NCBI GenBank assembly: GCA_016928935.1
Contig: JAFGJU010000008.1
Span: 1 to 13,617 of the forward strand
Direction: 5' to 3'
DNA length: 13,617 nt
Source of the DNA: Candidatus Eiseniibacteriota bacterium
GTDB taxonomy: Bacteria; Eisenbacteria; RBG-16-71-46; JAFGJU01
Part shown: positions 1-7,444 of the stretch, in pieces
How positions within the stretch are numbered: the first letter of the stretch is position 1
How the letters are laid out: the number at the start of each line of letters is the position of its first letter
Notes under the pieces: generated by a model
Told to the model about the DNA's origin: nothing
Seen by the model: the letters and a program-made list of their open reading frames with translations, nothing else
The model's database searches: none
Position numbers and translations under genes: made by a program

Positions 1-1499
1 AGGCTCTCGTAGCCGTCCACGCCGGTGCACTCGTTGCAGTCCGCGTCCGCCGCCAGGACGTCCCCTTCCTTTATTATCACGCAAGCCGTCGTCGAGTCAC
101 AGTCGTCGTCGACGCACTTGTAGCACCCGGGCTCAGGACAGGTGACGAGAGTCTCCTTGCCGTTGAAGCCCCAGCCAATGTCGTCGTACTCATTCGACAC
201 GTCCATGTACTGGCCGTTGTAAATCCGCTGAGCGGAGATGGCGTTTCGCATCATGCCGTCGAACCCGTCCCCGCACACGAAGGCAACCTGGAACGGCAGC
301 ACTTCCCCGGGCTCCACCCTCGGGAACGGCCCGGCGCACAGCAGAAACCGATAGTCACGAGGCGTAGTGGTGTTGCGGTTGGGGATGCGATGGCTCGACA
401 TCAGGTCGTAGCGCTCGATGTCAGTCTTGGGGTCACCCTCCGGATAGGGGGCCGTCGAGCTGAACCACCGCACAGTGGCCACCTTCACGGACTCGGGAGC
501 AGTGATGCCCTCCGCGTCAGTCTTGTGGCCCAGGAACATCACTCCGCTGTAGCCGGTCACGTCACCGCCCTTGGCAGTCTGGCCGTCGTCCGGGGCGTCC
601 CAGACGTACGCGATCTGGATGCGGATGGTGTCTATCTGACATCCCTCCGGCTTCGTGGAGTCGTAGATCTGGACCAGTGTGTCCGTGTACCCCACCAGGT
701 CGTCCTCCCAGTAGCCGGGCTCGGTCTGAGCCTTGGGGCCCGCGTCGGGGTCCACGAAGAAACCCACGTACACGTTGCGCATCACCTTCGAGCCGTCGTG
801 ATGAATGTTGTAGTCTACGCCGATGAATTCGTTGGAGCCGCTGACCGCCCAGCCGAAGCTTCTCTGTTCGATCCTCAGGCCCCAGGGTACGTGCTCGTTG
901 AACGCGTCCCTGGCCTGCTGGCTGTCGTCCCTGTAGACACAGGAGAACATCTGCTGACCCAGAGCCTCGAAGTCCTCGTCTGTCTCGTTGTCCCCGTCGT
1001 TGTCGTAGCCGTCCTGGAAGTCCTCGTCCCTCAAGCCGTCTGCGTCGTCGTCACCAGTGGAGCCACCCGTCCCGTACCGCCTGCCTCCCTGCATGCCCTC
1101 GTACGACCTGTAGATTACGTCGATGGGGCTGAGCTCGGGCCTGAACTCGGTTTCGTAGGCCGCGGTTGAGACCGTCGGCACGTTGTCCTCGTCCAACGCC
1201 CCTATCCAGAGCCCCGCCACGTAGAGGTATTCACCTCCCTGAAATCCCAACGAAAGCGCTTCAATCCACGGGTTCCCGAAAAATCCCAGGTTGGGCACCT
1301 GGAGAGTGACCCTGCCCACGTCGTGCGTGAACACGTACGGCGGCCTGATGCAGTACGTGCCGCTGGCCGGCCCGTCAGCGGGGTTCTCTATCGGAAACCG
1401 ACCGAACGTCTGCCCGGCCGCCAGCAGCAACACTGCTGCCACTATGACCGAACCCACGATCGACAGTCTGCGCGGTTGAATCCGTCTGAGAAACGCCAT
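1..1499 (-). CDS. Exported acidic, cysteine-rich protein encoded with a TonB receptor (3' end outside window)
   Basis: This reading frame is open from the ATG at 1499 to the window edge, giving at least 499 residues with no stop. The start is supported by GGGAGG (1507-1512) seven bases upstream and by a basic-then-hydrophobic signal peptide at residues 1-33 (cleavage probably near AAGQTFG). Residues 150-176 form an acidic tract (DDDADGLRDED, then DGYDNDGDNETDED) resembling calcium-binding DxDxDG loops. Residues 454-491 are Cys-rich (C454, C459, C462, C467, C473, C488, C491), suggesting disulfides or metal binding. The segment around 70-100 (LGFFGN, EYLYVAGLWIGA) resembles hypothetical exported proteins that I recall next to TonB receptors in FCB-type genomes; that is memory, not a search. 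The gene begins 36 bp after the receptor stop, so the two are probably cotranscribed. A sorting domain could lie beyond the edge. I assign no function. Confidence 0.85.
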   Translation of the reverse strand, partial: MAFLRRIQPRRLSIVGSVIVAAVLLLAAGQTFGRFPIENPADGPASGTYCIRPPYVFTHDVGRVTLQVPNLGFFGNPWIEALSLGFQGGEYLYVAGLWIGALDEDNVPTVSTAAYETEFRPELSPIDVIYRSYEGMQGGRRYGTGGSTGDDDADGLRDEDFQDGYDNDGDNETDEDFEALGQQMFSCVYRDDSQQARDAFNEHVPWGLRIEQRSFGWAVSGSNEFIGVDYNIHHDGSKVMRNVYVGFFVDPDAGPKAQTEPGYWEDDLVGYTDTLVQIYDSTKPEGCQIDTIRIQIAYVWDAPDDGQTAKGGDVTGYSGVMFLGHKTDAEGITAPESVKVATVRWFSSTAPYPEGDPKTDIERYDLMSSHRIPNRNTTTPRDYRFLLCAGPFPRVEPGEVLPFQVAFVCGDGFDGMMRNAISAQRIYNGQYMDVSNEYDDIGWGFNGKETLVTCPEPGCYKCVDDDCDSTTACVIIKEGDVLAADADCNECTGVDGYES

Positions 1500-1535
1500 T
1501 TGCGTACCTCCCTCTGACTTCACTCCGTCCTGAAT

Positions 1536-4223
1536 CTAGAATCTGAACCCTATCCCCATCCTCACTAATGCTCCCTCCTGCCACACGCGAGGGTCGTTTA
1601 CCGGGTAGTAGTCGTCGATTCCGTCGCCGTTGACGTCACCGGCGTTGTACGCGCCGCCCGCCCTACCCGTCTCCGTGTAGTATATCGTGTAGTCGTCGGA
1701 AGTCGCGTACGGGGCGATGGGCCAGTTGCTGGGCTCCAGATTTGCGATGTTCTTGGCGTCCAGCAGGTTCATGCCCTGAAGGAACACAGTCAAGTGCTGG
1801 CCCCATATCGTGTAGTGCTTCTCCGCCTGCACGTCCAGAGTAGTCGTGCTGGGAAGTCTCTCGGAGTTTATGACGGCCGGGTCCTGCTCCCTCTGATTCC
1901 TCTGTACCGGGGTGTACGGGAATCCGGTCCCGTATCTCCACACGAAGCTGACCGACCACTGATCGGGCACGCTCATGTACAGCGAGGCGTTCACCGTGTG
2001 TCTCTGGTCCCAGTCCAGCGGCTGCTCGGCAATGGGCAGGTACAGGAACGGAGTTCTCGTCTGGGCATCGGGGTCGGACGCCACGCCGGACGCGATGCCG
2101 TAAGTGTACGAGAGCTCTCCGCCGAAATTGTGGCTGAACCTCTTGCGCAGGCTGAGCTCGAAGCCCCTGGCCGATGCGTAGTCCTGGTTCTTGTAGACGA
2201 GGATCGGTGCCGGGCTGTCCTCCACGACTGTCTCCTGGGCCGTCAGGAGGCCGAAGATGTCCTTGTAGTAAACGGAGAACTGCCCGAAGATGGTGCTGGT
2301 GAACATATGCTGCACCGCCGCCTGATAGGATATCGTCGTCTCGTTACTGAGGTCGGGGTTGCCCCTGACGGTCACGGGACTCGTACTCCCCCTGTCTTCG
2401 AACACGTACCGCCGGTCCGGAATCTGGTAGTACCTGCCGTAGTGGAAGCTCAGCACGTCCCTGTCCGAAATCGGGTACGCGATGCCCACTCTCGGGCTCA
2501 CCTGGTCCTTGACCCTGTCCGCGACCTCCGACGCGTCGATCTGGTCCCCGACCGAGAACGCGTCGTACCTCAACCCAATGTTGAGCACCATGCCTTCGTG
2601 GTCCCATCTGTCCTGAACGTACACGGCGCCCTCTGGGTTGTAATAGTGGTAGTCGCTCCGCAGCGCGCCGTAAGTTCCGAGACTGTTTACTCTCTCAGGG
2701 TAGCTTATGGAAAGAAGCTGCATGTCGTTGTAGGTGCCCTCAAACCCTGACTGGAGCGTGTGGCCCCTCTTCTTCCAGGTGGCGTCGCCCTTGAAGGTCC
2801 AAACGTTGGTCTGCCTGTCCCAGAACACCGGAAAGTCGCCGTGAGTCACGTAGAAGGGTTCCACGTCTCCTTCCACCTGGTTGTACCAATACTCGGGGTA
2901 GCGAATCTGGTACTCCCATGCCTCCTTGTCCAGCACTGAAGCCTCGGACTTGTAAGTGTGCTGACTCAACTTCAACGTGTAGAACAGGTCCTTGCTCACT
3001 GTGTGGGTCCACACCGTCTTCAACTGATGGAACTTGTTCAGGTAGTTGGGGGTGTGCTCCGCCGGGTCGTACGGCAGGTACGTGGAATCCACGGGGTACC
3101 AGGACCACCCGCCATACTGCTGCGTGACTTCTCCGCTCGTGGCCGTGTCGTTCACCACCTTGACGTATCCGTCTCTGCTCCACTGGTGGTAGTAACGGTC
3201 CTCGAGCGAGTAGTTCTGCACGTACTCGGCGGTCAGCTTGTAGCTGCTGCCGATCCTGTAGGCCAGCTTGGTCTGGAATTTGGACTCGTTGCTCTGCCTG
3301 TCTCCGAGAGAGATGAAGTCAAGTATCTTGTATCTTGACCGAATCTCGGACGTCTTCAGGTAAGTGTCTTCCCAAGTGCCCTCGTAAGACATGAAGTAGG
3401 TGATGTTCTTTATCAAGAACGGTCCGCCGAACCCGATGCTTATCTTGTCGTAATTGTTGAAGGTCTTGTCCTTGGCGCCGTAATCGTCGGTCAGGTAACG
3501 GAGCTCGCCGGAGAAAGTGCTGCCGCCCTCTTTCGTGCTGATGTTGACGACGCCCGACTGGGCGTTACCGTACTGTGCGTCCAGGCCTCCGAGCAGAATC
3601 TCGGATTCCGAAAGCGCCAGAGTGGCAAGGTCCACGGCGCCCCCAACCAGAGGGTCGCGCACCGGAATCCCGTCCACCATGTAGAGCACCTCGCCCGTGC
3701 GGCCTCCCCTGAAGTGCAACTGCCCTCCTTGGGCGATGACTCCGGAGCGCAGCGCGATGGCGTCCTGGAACGAGTCCACCGGCAGCTGCGTCAGCTCCTT
3801 GGCCTCCATCACGTGCTTGGTCATGGAGCTTTCCAGGTCTATGTCGGGGCGCTCGCCGGTGACCTTCACCTCTTCCAGAGTCTTGACCACCTTCGTCGAG
3901 AGGCTGAAATTGACCACGGTGGTCTTGCCCGCGTCTACCGCCACGTCGGTCTTGGTCACCAGGTCGTAGCCCATCATCATGACTCTCACCGAGTGGACGC
4001 CCACCGGGACTTTCTCGATGACAAACGAACCGTCGTCGAGAGCCATCGCGCCCAGAGTGGTACCCAGCACCACCACGTTCGCGAACCCGAGCGCCTCGCC
4101 CGTCTTCGCGTCCGTCACCTTCCCCGCGATCTTCCCCGTTCCTTGCGAGAATCCCGGGCTCGCCACGAAGCATGTGAGCAGGAGCAAGAGCCCCAACACC
4201 AACAGCGGCCTCTGACGCAACAT
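1536..4223 (-). CDS. TonB-dependent outer-membrane receptor with N-terminal carboxypeptidase-regulatory-like domain
   Basis: The 895-residue protein has three parts. Residues 1-26 are a signal peptide (LLVLGLLLLLTCFVASPGFSQ). Residues 30-107 form a beta-sandwich of the carboxypeptidase-regulatory-like type (GKIAGKVTDAKTGEALGFANV, then DDGSFVIEKVPVGVHSVRV). A short TonB-box-like segment (LEEVKVTGE, about 116-124) precedes a plug at about 135-235 with the hallmark FRGGRTGEVLYMVDGIPVRDP, and a long beta-barrel rich in Tyr and Trp runs to the terminal Phe (MGIGFRF) expected for BAM-assembled proteins. Such proteins import substrates across the outer membrane using TonB/ExbBD energy. No SusD partner is visible, so the substrate is unknown. 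I chose ATG 4223 because a signal peptide follows it and an AAAGGGG sequence precedes it. The frame stays open to 4454, but that stretch contains the candidate promoter. Confidence 0.95.
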   Translation of the reverse strand: MLRQRPLLVLGLLLLLTCFVASPGFSQGTGKIAGKVTDAKTGEALGFANVVVLGTTLGAMALDDGSFVIEKVPVGVHSVRVMMMGYDLVTKTDVAVDAGKTTVVNFSLSTKVVKTLEEVKVTGERPDIDLESSMTKHVMEAKELTQLPVDSFQDAIALRSGVIAQGGQLHFRGGRTGEVLYMVDGIPVRDPLVGGAVDLATLALSESEILLGGLDAQYGNAQSGVVNISTKEGGSTFSGELRYLTDDYGAKDKTFNNYDKISIGFGGPFLIKNITYFMSYEGTWEDTYLKTSEIRSRYKILDFISLGDRQSNESKFQTKLAYRIGSSYKLTAEYVQNYSLEDRYYHQWSRDGYVKVVNDTATSGEVTQQYGGWSWYPVDSTYLPYDPAEHTPNYLNKFHQLKTVWTHTVSKDLFYTLKLSQHTYKSEASVLDKEAWEYQIRYPEYWYNQVEGDVEPFYVTHGDFPVFWDRQTNVWTFKGDATWKKRGHTLQSGFEGTYNDMQLLSISYPERVNSLGTYGALRSDYHYYNPEGAVYVQDRWDHEGMVLNIGLRYDAFSVGDQIDASEVADRVKDQVSPRVGIAYPISDRDVLSFHYGRYYQIPDRRYVFEDRGSTSPVTVRGNPDLSNETTISYQAAVQHMFTSTIFGQFSVYYKDIFGLLTAQETVVEDSPAPILVYKNQDYASARGFELSLRKRFSHNFGGELSYTYGIASGVASDPDAQTRTPFLYLPIAEQPLDWDQRHTVNASLYMSVPDQWSVSFVWRYGTGFPYTPVQRNQREQDPAVINSERLPSTTTLDVQAEKHYTIWGQHLTVFLQGMNLLDAKNIANLEPSNWPIAPYATSDDYTIYYTETGRAGGAYNAGDVNGDGIDDYYPVNDPRVWQEGALVRMGIGFRF

Positions 4224-4375
4224 GTTTAAGCACCCCTTTCTTAAAGCCCCCGGCGTGTCAACGGATAATGCAGAGCGCAGATATAGGTAATGTGGTTGCT
4301 TGCGTGAGCCCCGGCTCCCGGCCCCGCTTGCGCAGGAAGGATCACACTGTCGGTCAGAATCCCCTCCGTTGAAAC

Positions 4376-4391
4376 AGCACAAACCGTGCCA
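4376..4391 (-). promoter_or_regulatory. Candidate sigma54 (-24/-12) promoter for the TonB receptor operon
   Basis: The minus strand reads TGGCACGGTTTGTGCT, compared with the RpoN consensus TGGCACG-R-N3-TTGC-W. The invariant GG and GC are separated by exactly 10 bases and only one fixed position differs (G for the first T of TTGC). Initiation would fall near 4365, giving a leader of about 140 nt before the receptor ATG. It lies in the correct orientation in a real intergenic region. The site is also a short inverted repeat (GCAC-N5-GTGC), so a repressor-type operator is an alternative. Confidence 0.6.
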
Positions 4392-4423
4392 CCCCCCAGC
4401 CAACAATGCCTGTTTTCGCCAGA

Positions 4424-4442
4424 TGTAACTGTCTATGTTACA
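4424..4442. promoter_or_regulatory. Palindromic operator/enhancer-like site upstream of the sigma54-type promoter
   Basis: TGTAAC-N7-GTTACA is a perfect 6-bp-arm inverted repeat. It sits 33-51 bp upstream of the -24 element, roughly -59 to -77 from the expected start site. Another GTTAC lies at 4447-4451 and a TGTAAC at 4512-4517. A symmetrical dimer site plus repeated half-sites fits an activator binding region, as sigma54 promoters require. The protein that binds is not identifiable from this window. Confidence 0.45.
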
Positions 4443-4617
4443 AAAAGTTACCAAGACTCACTGGGGCTGCCTCGAGCCCTTCGCGACTCGCGGCCCCCGG
4501 AATGAAACCTATGTAACCAGTACGCTCCGCCTCAGCTTCTATCCTCTTGCAAAATATAGAGGTTCAGCGATGACCGAATACCCACCAAACGGGCGAGGTG
4601 AGTAGCGAAACACCCCC

Positions 4618-5970
4618 CTAGAACTCGGTCCCGCTCGAAAAGTTGAAGTCTCTCACGAGCAGCCCCGGCACAACACATCCTCCGGTCCTCACCGGGGTCG
4701 ACATTGCCTCTACGTTGGACAAGAGCTCGATGACGCTCTGGTTAAACCGGAAGTTTCTGATGCCACAGGCTATCTTACCGTTCTCCACCAGGAACGTTCC
4801 GTCTCGTGTCATACCCGTCAACACCACCTTCATGGGGTCGACCACATTGACGTACCAGAACCGGGTGACCAGTATGGCCCTGTCGGTCCGCTTCACGAGT
4901 TCCTCTGGAGTCACCGGCTGGAAGCCTTCCAGCACGACCGAGCTCGCCTCCGGACCACTTGTGTTTGGAACGGGCAGCCCGTGCCCGGTGCTTTCCTTCT
5001 GGTCCTTGCTGGCCGTTATCCTATCGTACACGGGGCCCTTGAGGACGCCCTTCTCAGCGATCGTGACCCTCTTGCGCGGCATCCCCTCACTGTCAAACGG
5101 CCTTCCTCTCAGAAGGTCATGGTAGACGTCGTCGTAGATACTGATGTTTTCCCCGAACACCTTCTGGCCCACCTTGCCGGCCATGAAGCTTCTGCCTTCC
5201 TGGAGCTGGAGTGCGCCGAAACCCACCCACGCCATGTAGGCCATGAGCTCTGCCACCGCGGCCGGTTCCAGGATCACCTTGTACTTGCCCGGTTCCAGCT
5301 GGCGCGGCTTGCTCGAGAGCAGCGCCTTCTCGACGGCCACTGAAGCAACCTTCTCTACGTCTATGTTGGACACCAACCACGAGGTCTCCTGACCCCATCC
5401 GGAGGATCCCTCACCCATCGCGGTGATGCTGAACGAGGCCTCCGTGCCGGAGTGGTATGCGCTGAGCCCCCTCGAATTCGCCATGGCCAGAGGGGACACC
5501 TCGCCGTAGCCACCCAACGAACCGTAGCCGCTGGAGAAATAGCCCGCTGCCTGGAGTCCGTTCTTCTTGCACAACCGGACCGCCCTGGCAACCGCCTCCG
5601 CCCTGAAGCCCGGCGGGAGCGAAGCTGTCTCGGGGCTGAACGCGTCCACGACCGGGTACTGCTGCGGCCCGGGCATGGGGAGCAGTTCGGGTATCTCAGG
5701 CTGCGCGGCCGCGGCCGTCTCAGACTGGCGCACCGCCGACAGCACGCCCTCGGGGTCCAACTTATTCGTGACGGCCTTCCCGCTCTTCTTCCCGAACACG
5801 CTCCTGACGGACAACTGGTTACGTTTCTCGCTCACGTTCTGGTGGATTGTGTTGTTGGCGAAGCGAGTGAGAGAGTAGCTGCCTCCGCCGAGACAGACTT
5901 CGATTTCGTCTGACTTGGACAGCTCCAACGCCGATCTAAGGATTGACTCTGCTCGTGCTTTTTCCATCAT
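4618..5970 (-). CDS. tldE: TldE/PmbA-type subunit of the TldD/TldE metalloprotease
   Basis: The 450-residue protein has the TldD/PmbA fold pattern. Its N-terminal domain (about 1-215, with LTRFANNTIHQNVSEKRNQL) starts with a helix, followed by mixed alpha/beta sequence. The C-terminal beta-rich domain (about 220-450) ends in GGCVVPGLLVRDFNFSSG. No HExxxH motif is visible, as expected for TldE, the partner that completes the active cleft but does not bind zinc. The known family acts in the cytoplasm as a heterodimer degrading unstructured or modified peptides and maturing some ribosomal peptides such as microcin B17. No signal peptide is present. The gene follows tldD after 17 bp. Two ATG codons in tandem (5970 and 5967) are equally possible starts, with AAGGA upstream. 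Confidence 0.9.
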   Translation of the reverse strand: MMEKARAESILRSALELSKSDEIEVCLGGGSYSLTRFANNTIHQNVSEKRNQLSVRSVFGKKSGKAVTNKLDPEGVLSAVRQSETAAAAQPEIPELLPMPGPQQYPVVDAFSPETASLPPGFRAEAVARAVRLCKKNGLQAAGYFSSGYGSLGGYGEVSPLAMANSRGLSAYHSGTEASFSITAMGEGSSGWGQETSWLVSNIDVEKVASVAVEKALLSSKPRQLEPGKYKVILEPAAVAELMAYMAWVGFGALQLQEGRSFMAGKVGQKVFGENISIYDDVYHDLLRGRPFDSEGMPRKRVTIAEKGVLKGPVYDRITASKDQKESTGHGLPVPNTSGPEASSVVLEGFQPVTPEELVKRTDRAILVTRFWYVNVVDPMKVVLTGMTRDGTFLVENGKIACGIRNFRFNQSVIELLSNVEAMSTPVRTGGCVVPGLLVRDFNFSSGTEF

Positions 5971-5987
5971 CTATACCTGGTGTTTCC

Positions 5988-7430
5988 TTACCTAGCGACT
6001 CCTACGTTAACACCCCTGAACCTGGCGGGCGCCGAGCCGTGGCTCATGCGCGCGATCTGTCCGGGCTGGCCCTTGCCGCAGTTTATGATGCCCCAAGGCC
6101 ACCAATGCGTCTCGTCACACACGGCGTCACACGAGTTCCAGAACTCGGTGCTGATCCCTTGGTAGTTGGGGTTCTTCAGCATACGACCCTTCTTGCCGTT
6201 CTTTATCTCCCATGCAATCTCCGTCGAGAACTGGAAGTTGTACCTCATCTGGTCGATGCTCCAGCTCTTGTTGGTCTCCATCAGGAGCCCGTCCGCCGTG
6301 TCGGCAATCAGGTCCTCCAGCTTCCAGGTGCCTGGCGCCAGGCCTATGTTGGTCATCCTTACCAAGGGGATCCTGTTCCAACCGTCAGCCCTCATGCAGC
6401 CCCGGCTCCTCTGCTCGCCGCACGCTCTCGCGTTCTCCCTGGACGTGAGATAGCCCACGAACAACCCGTCCTTCACGAGCTCCCACTTCTGAGCGGGCAC
6501 TCCTTCGTCGTCAAACCCGACTGTCGCAAGCCCGCCGGGCAGGGTCGAGTCGGCCACTATGGTCACGTACTTGGAACCCAGCCTCAGTTTCCCCAACTTG
6601 TCCAGGCTGAGATAGCTCGTGCCCGCGTAGTTGGCCTCGGTCCCAAGCACTCTGTCCAGCTCGGACGGATGACCTATGGACTCGTGTATCTGCAGGCAAA
6701 GCTGCGACCCGTCCAGGATGACGTCCTTCTTCCCCGACGGGCACACGTCCGCCGAGAGCAGCGCGACCGCCTCCTCGGCTATGCGGCCGGCGTTCTCAAG
6801 CAGCTTCACGCGCCCGATTACTTCGTAACCGCCCGAGGCGGAATGCCCTTCCGAAGACGGAAAAGACCTCCTCTGCACGTCTCCGCCTCCCACCGCCGTC
6901 GCCGTCATCCCGGCTCCCGAGTGCACGAGCTCCTGTTCGATGAGCGAGCCCTCGGTGCTGGCGAACAACTGCTTCTCGCGCACGAACCCCATCGAACACT
7001 CGGCGATGGTCAGCCCCTTTACTTTTCTGAGCGCCTCGTCGACCTTGAAGAGATGCTCCAGCTTCTGGCTGAGCGGCACCTTGAAAGGGTCCGTTTCGCA
7101 GAGTGTGCTCCACTTCGCCACGTGAGCTGACTCCGGAGCCAGGATCAGTTCTTCCTCCTTCACCTTGGAGCTCGCCAGAGCCGTCTCCACGGCCGCCCTG
7201 GCCGTCTTCTCGACGGACTCTCGGGACATGTCGTCGCTGCTGGCAAAGCCCCACGCGCCGGACGCGATGACTCTCACGCCGAAACCCATGTCCTCGGAAG
7301 CCTCGTAGGACCCCACCTTCCCGTTCTTGGTGCCCAGGTTCTCCACCCGGGTCTCGACCAGGCGAACGTCGGCGTAGGCCGCTCCCCGGGCCTTGGCCGC
7401 GTCGATCGCAAGCATTGCAAGCTCTTTCAT
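5988..7430 (-). CDS. tldD: TldD, zinc-dependent catalytic subunit of the TldD/TldE protease
   Basis: The 480-residue protein carries HESIGH (249-254), an exact HExxxH zinc motif of TldD. A C-terminal Cys in NCGKGQPGQ (C451) corresponds to the third zinc ligand known from E. coli TldD. Length matches the family. The N-terminal half (1-230) is alpha/beta, followed by the conserved HPSELDRVLGTEANYAGTSY segment. With TldE it forms a cytoplasmic heterodimeric peptidase that threads unfolded peptides into a narrow cleft. ATG 7430 is preceded by AGAGAGGAAG. The gene lies 14 bp after an outer-membrane barrel gene and 17 bp before tldE, so the three are very likely one transcript. No small precursor-peptide gene is visible beside it, so the substrate is unknown. 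Confidence 0.94.
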   Translation of the reverse strand: MKELAMLAIDAAKARGAAYADVRLVETRVENLGTKNGKVGSYEASEDMGFGVRVIASGAWGFASSDDMSRESVEKTARAAVETALASSKVKEEELILAPESAHVAKWSTLCETDPFKVPLSQKLEHLFKVDEALRKVKGLTIAECSMGFVREKQLFASTEGSLIEQELVHSGAGMTATAVGGGDVQRRSFPSSEGHSASGGYEVIGRVKLLENAGRIAEEAVALLSADVCPSGKKDVILDGSQLCLQIHESIGHPSELDRVLGTEANYAGTSYLSLDKLGKLRLGSKYVTIVADSTLPGGLATVGFDDEGVPAQKWELVKDGLFVGYLTSRENARACGEQRSRGCMRADGWNRIPLVRMTNIGLAPGTWKLEDLIADTADGLLMETNKSWSIDQMRYNFQFSTEIAWEIKNGKKGRMLKNPNYQGISTEFWNSCDAVCDETHWWPWGIINCGKGQPGQIARMSHGSAPARFRGVNVGVAR

Positions 7431-7444
7431 TCTTCCTCTCTCTG

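Larger units (their letters stand above)
4224..4617 (-). other. Intergenic region between tldE and the TonB receptor gene
   Basis: This 394-bp stretch has no convincing gene. On the minus strand it holds a near-consensus sigma54 promoter (4376-4391), an upstream 19-bp palindrome (4424-4442) and further GTTAC/TGTAAC half-sites at 4447-4451 and 4512-4517. The putative leader of about 140 nt contains a GC-rich inverted repeat, GAGCC-N2-GGCTC (4306-4317), flanked by two GCTTGCG copies (4298-4304 and 4326-4332). I found no clear intrinsic terminator after tldE, so readthrough is possible. Confidence 0.7.

Noticed and set aside
4256..4261. A perfect TTGACA on the minus strand just upstream of the TonB receptor start
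   Set aside because: No reasonable -10 box lies 16-18 bp downstream; the position expected for it is the AAAGGGG ribosome-site region close to the ATG.
4224..4454. In-frame 77-codon N-terminal extension of the TonB receptor, with several Cys
   Set aside because: It would start at a TTG without a good ribosome site, places 77 residues before a proper signal peptide, and runs through the candidate sigma54 promoter.
4543..4562. CCTCT-N10-AGAGG inverted repeat downstream of tldE, considered as a terminator
   Set aside because: The stem is only 5 bp with a 10-nt loop and no T-tract follows it on the minus strand.
4618..7430. Possible ribosomal-peptide cluster around tldD/tldE
   Set aside because: No small precursor-like gene, cyclodehydratase, radical SAM enzyme or peptide exporter is visible next to the pair.
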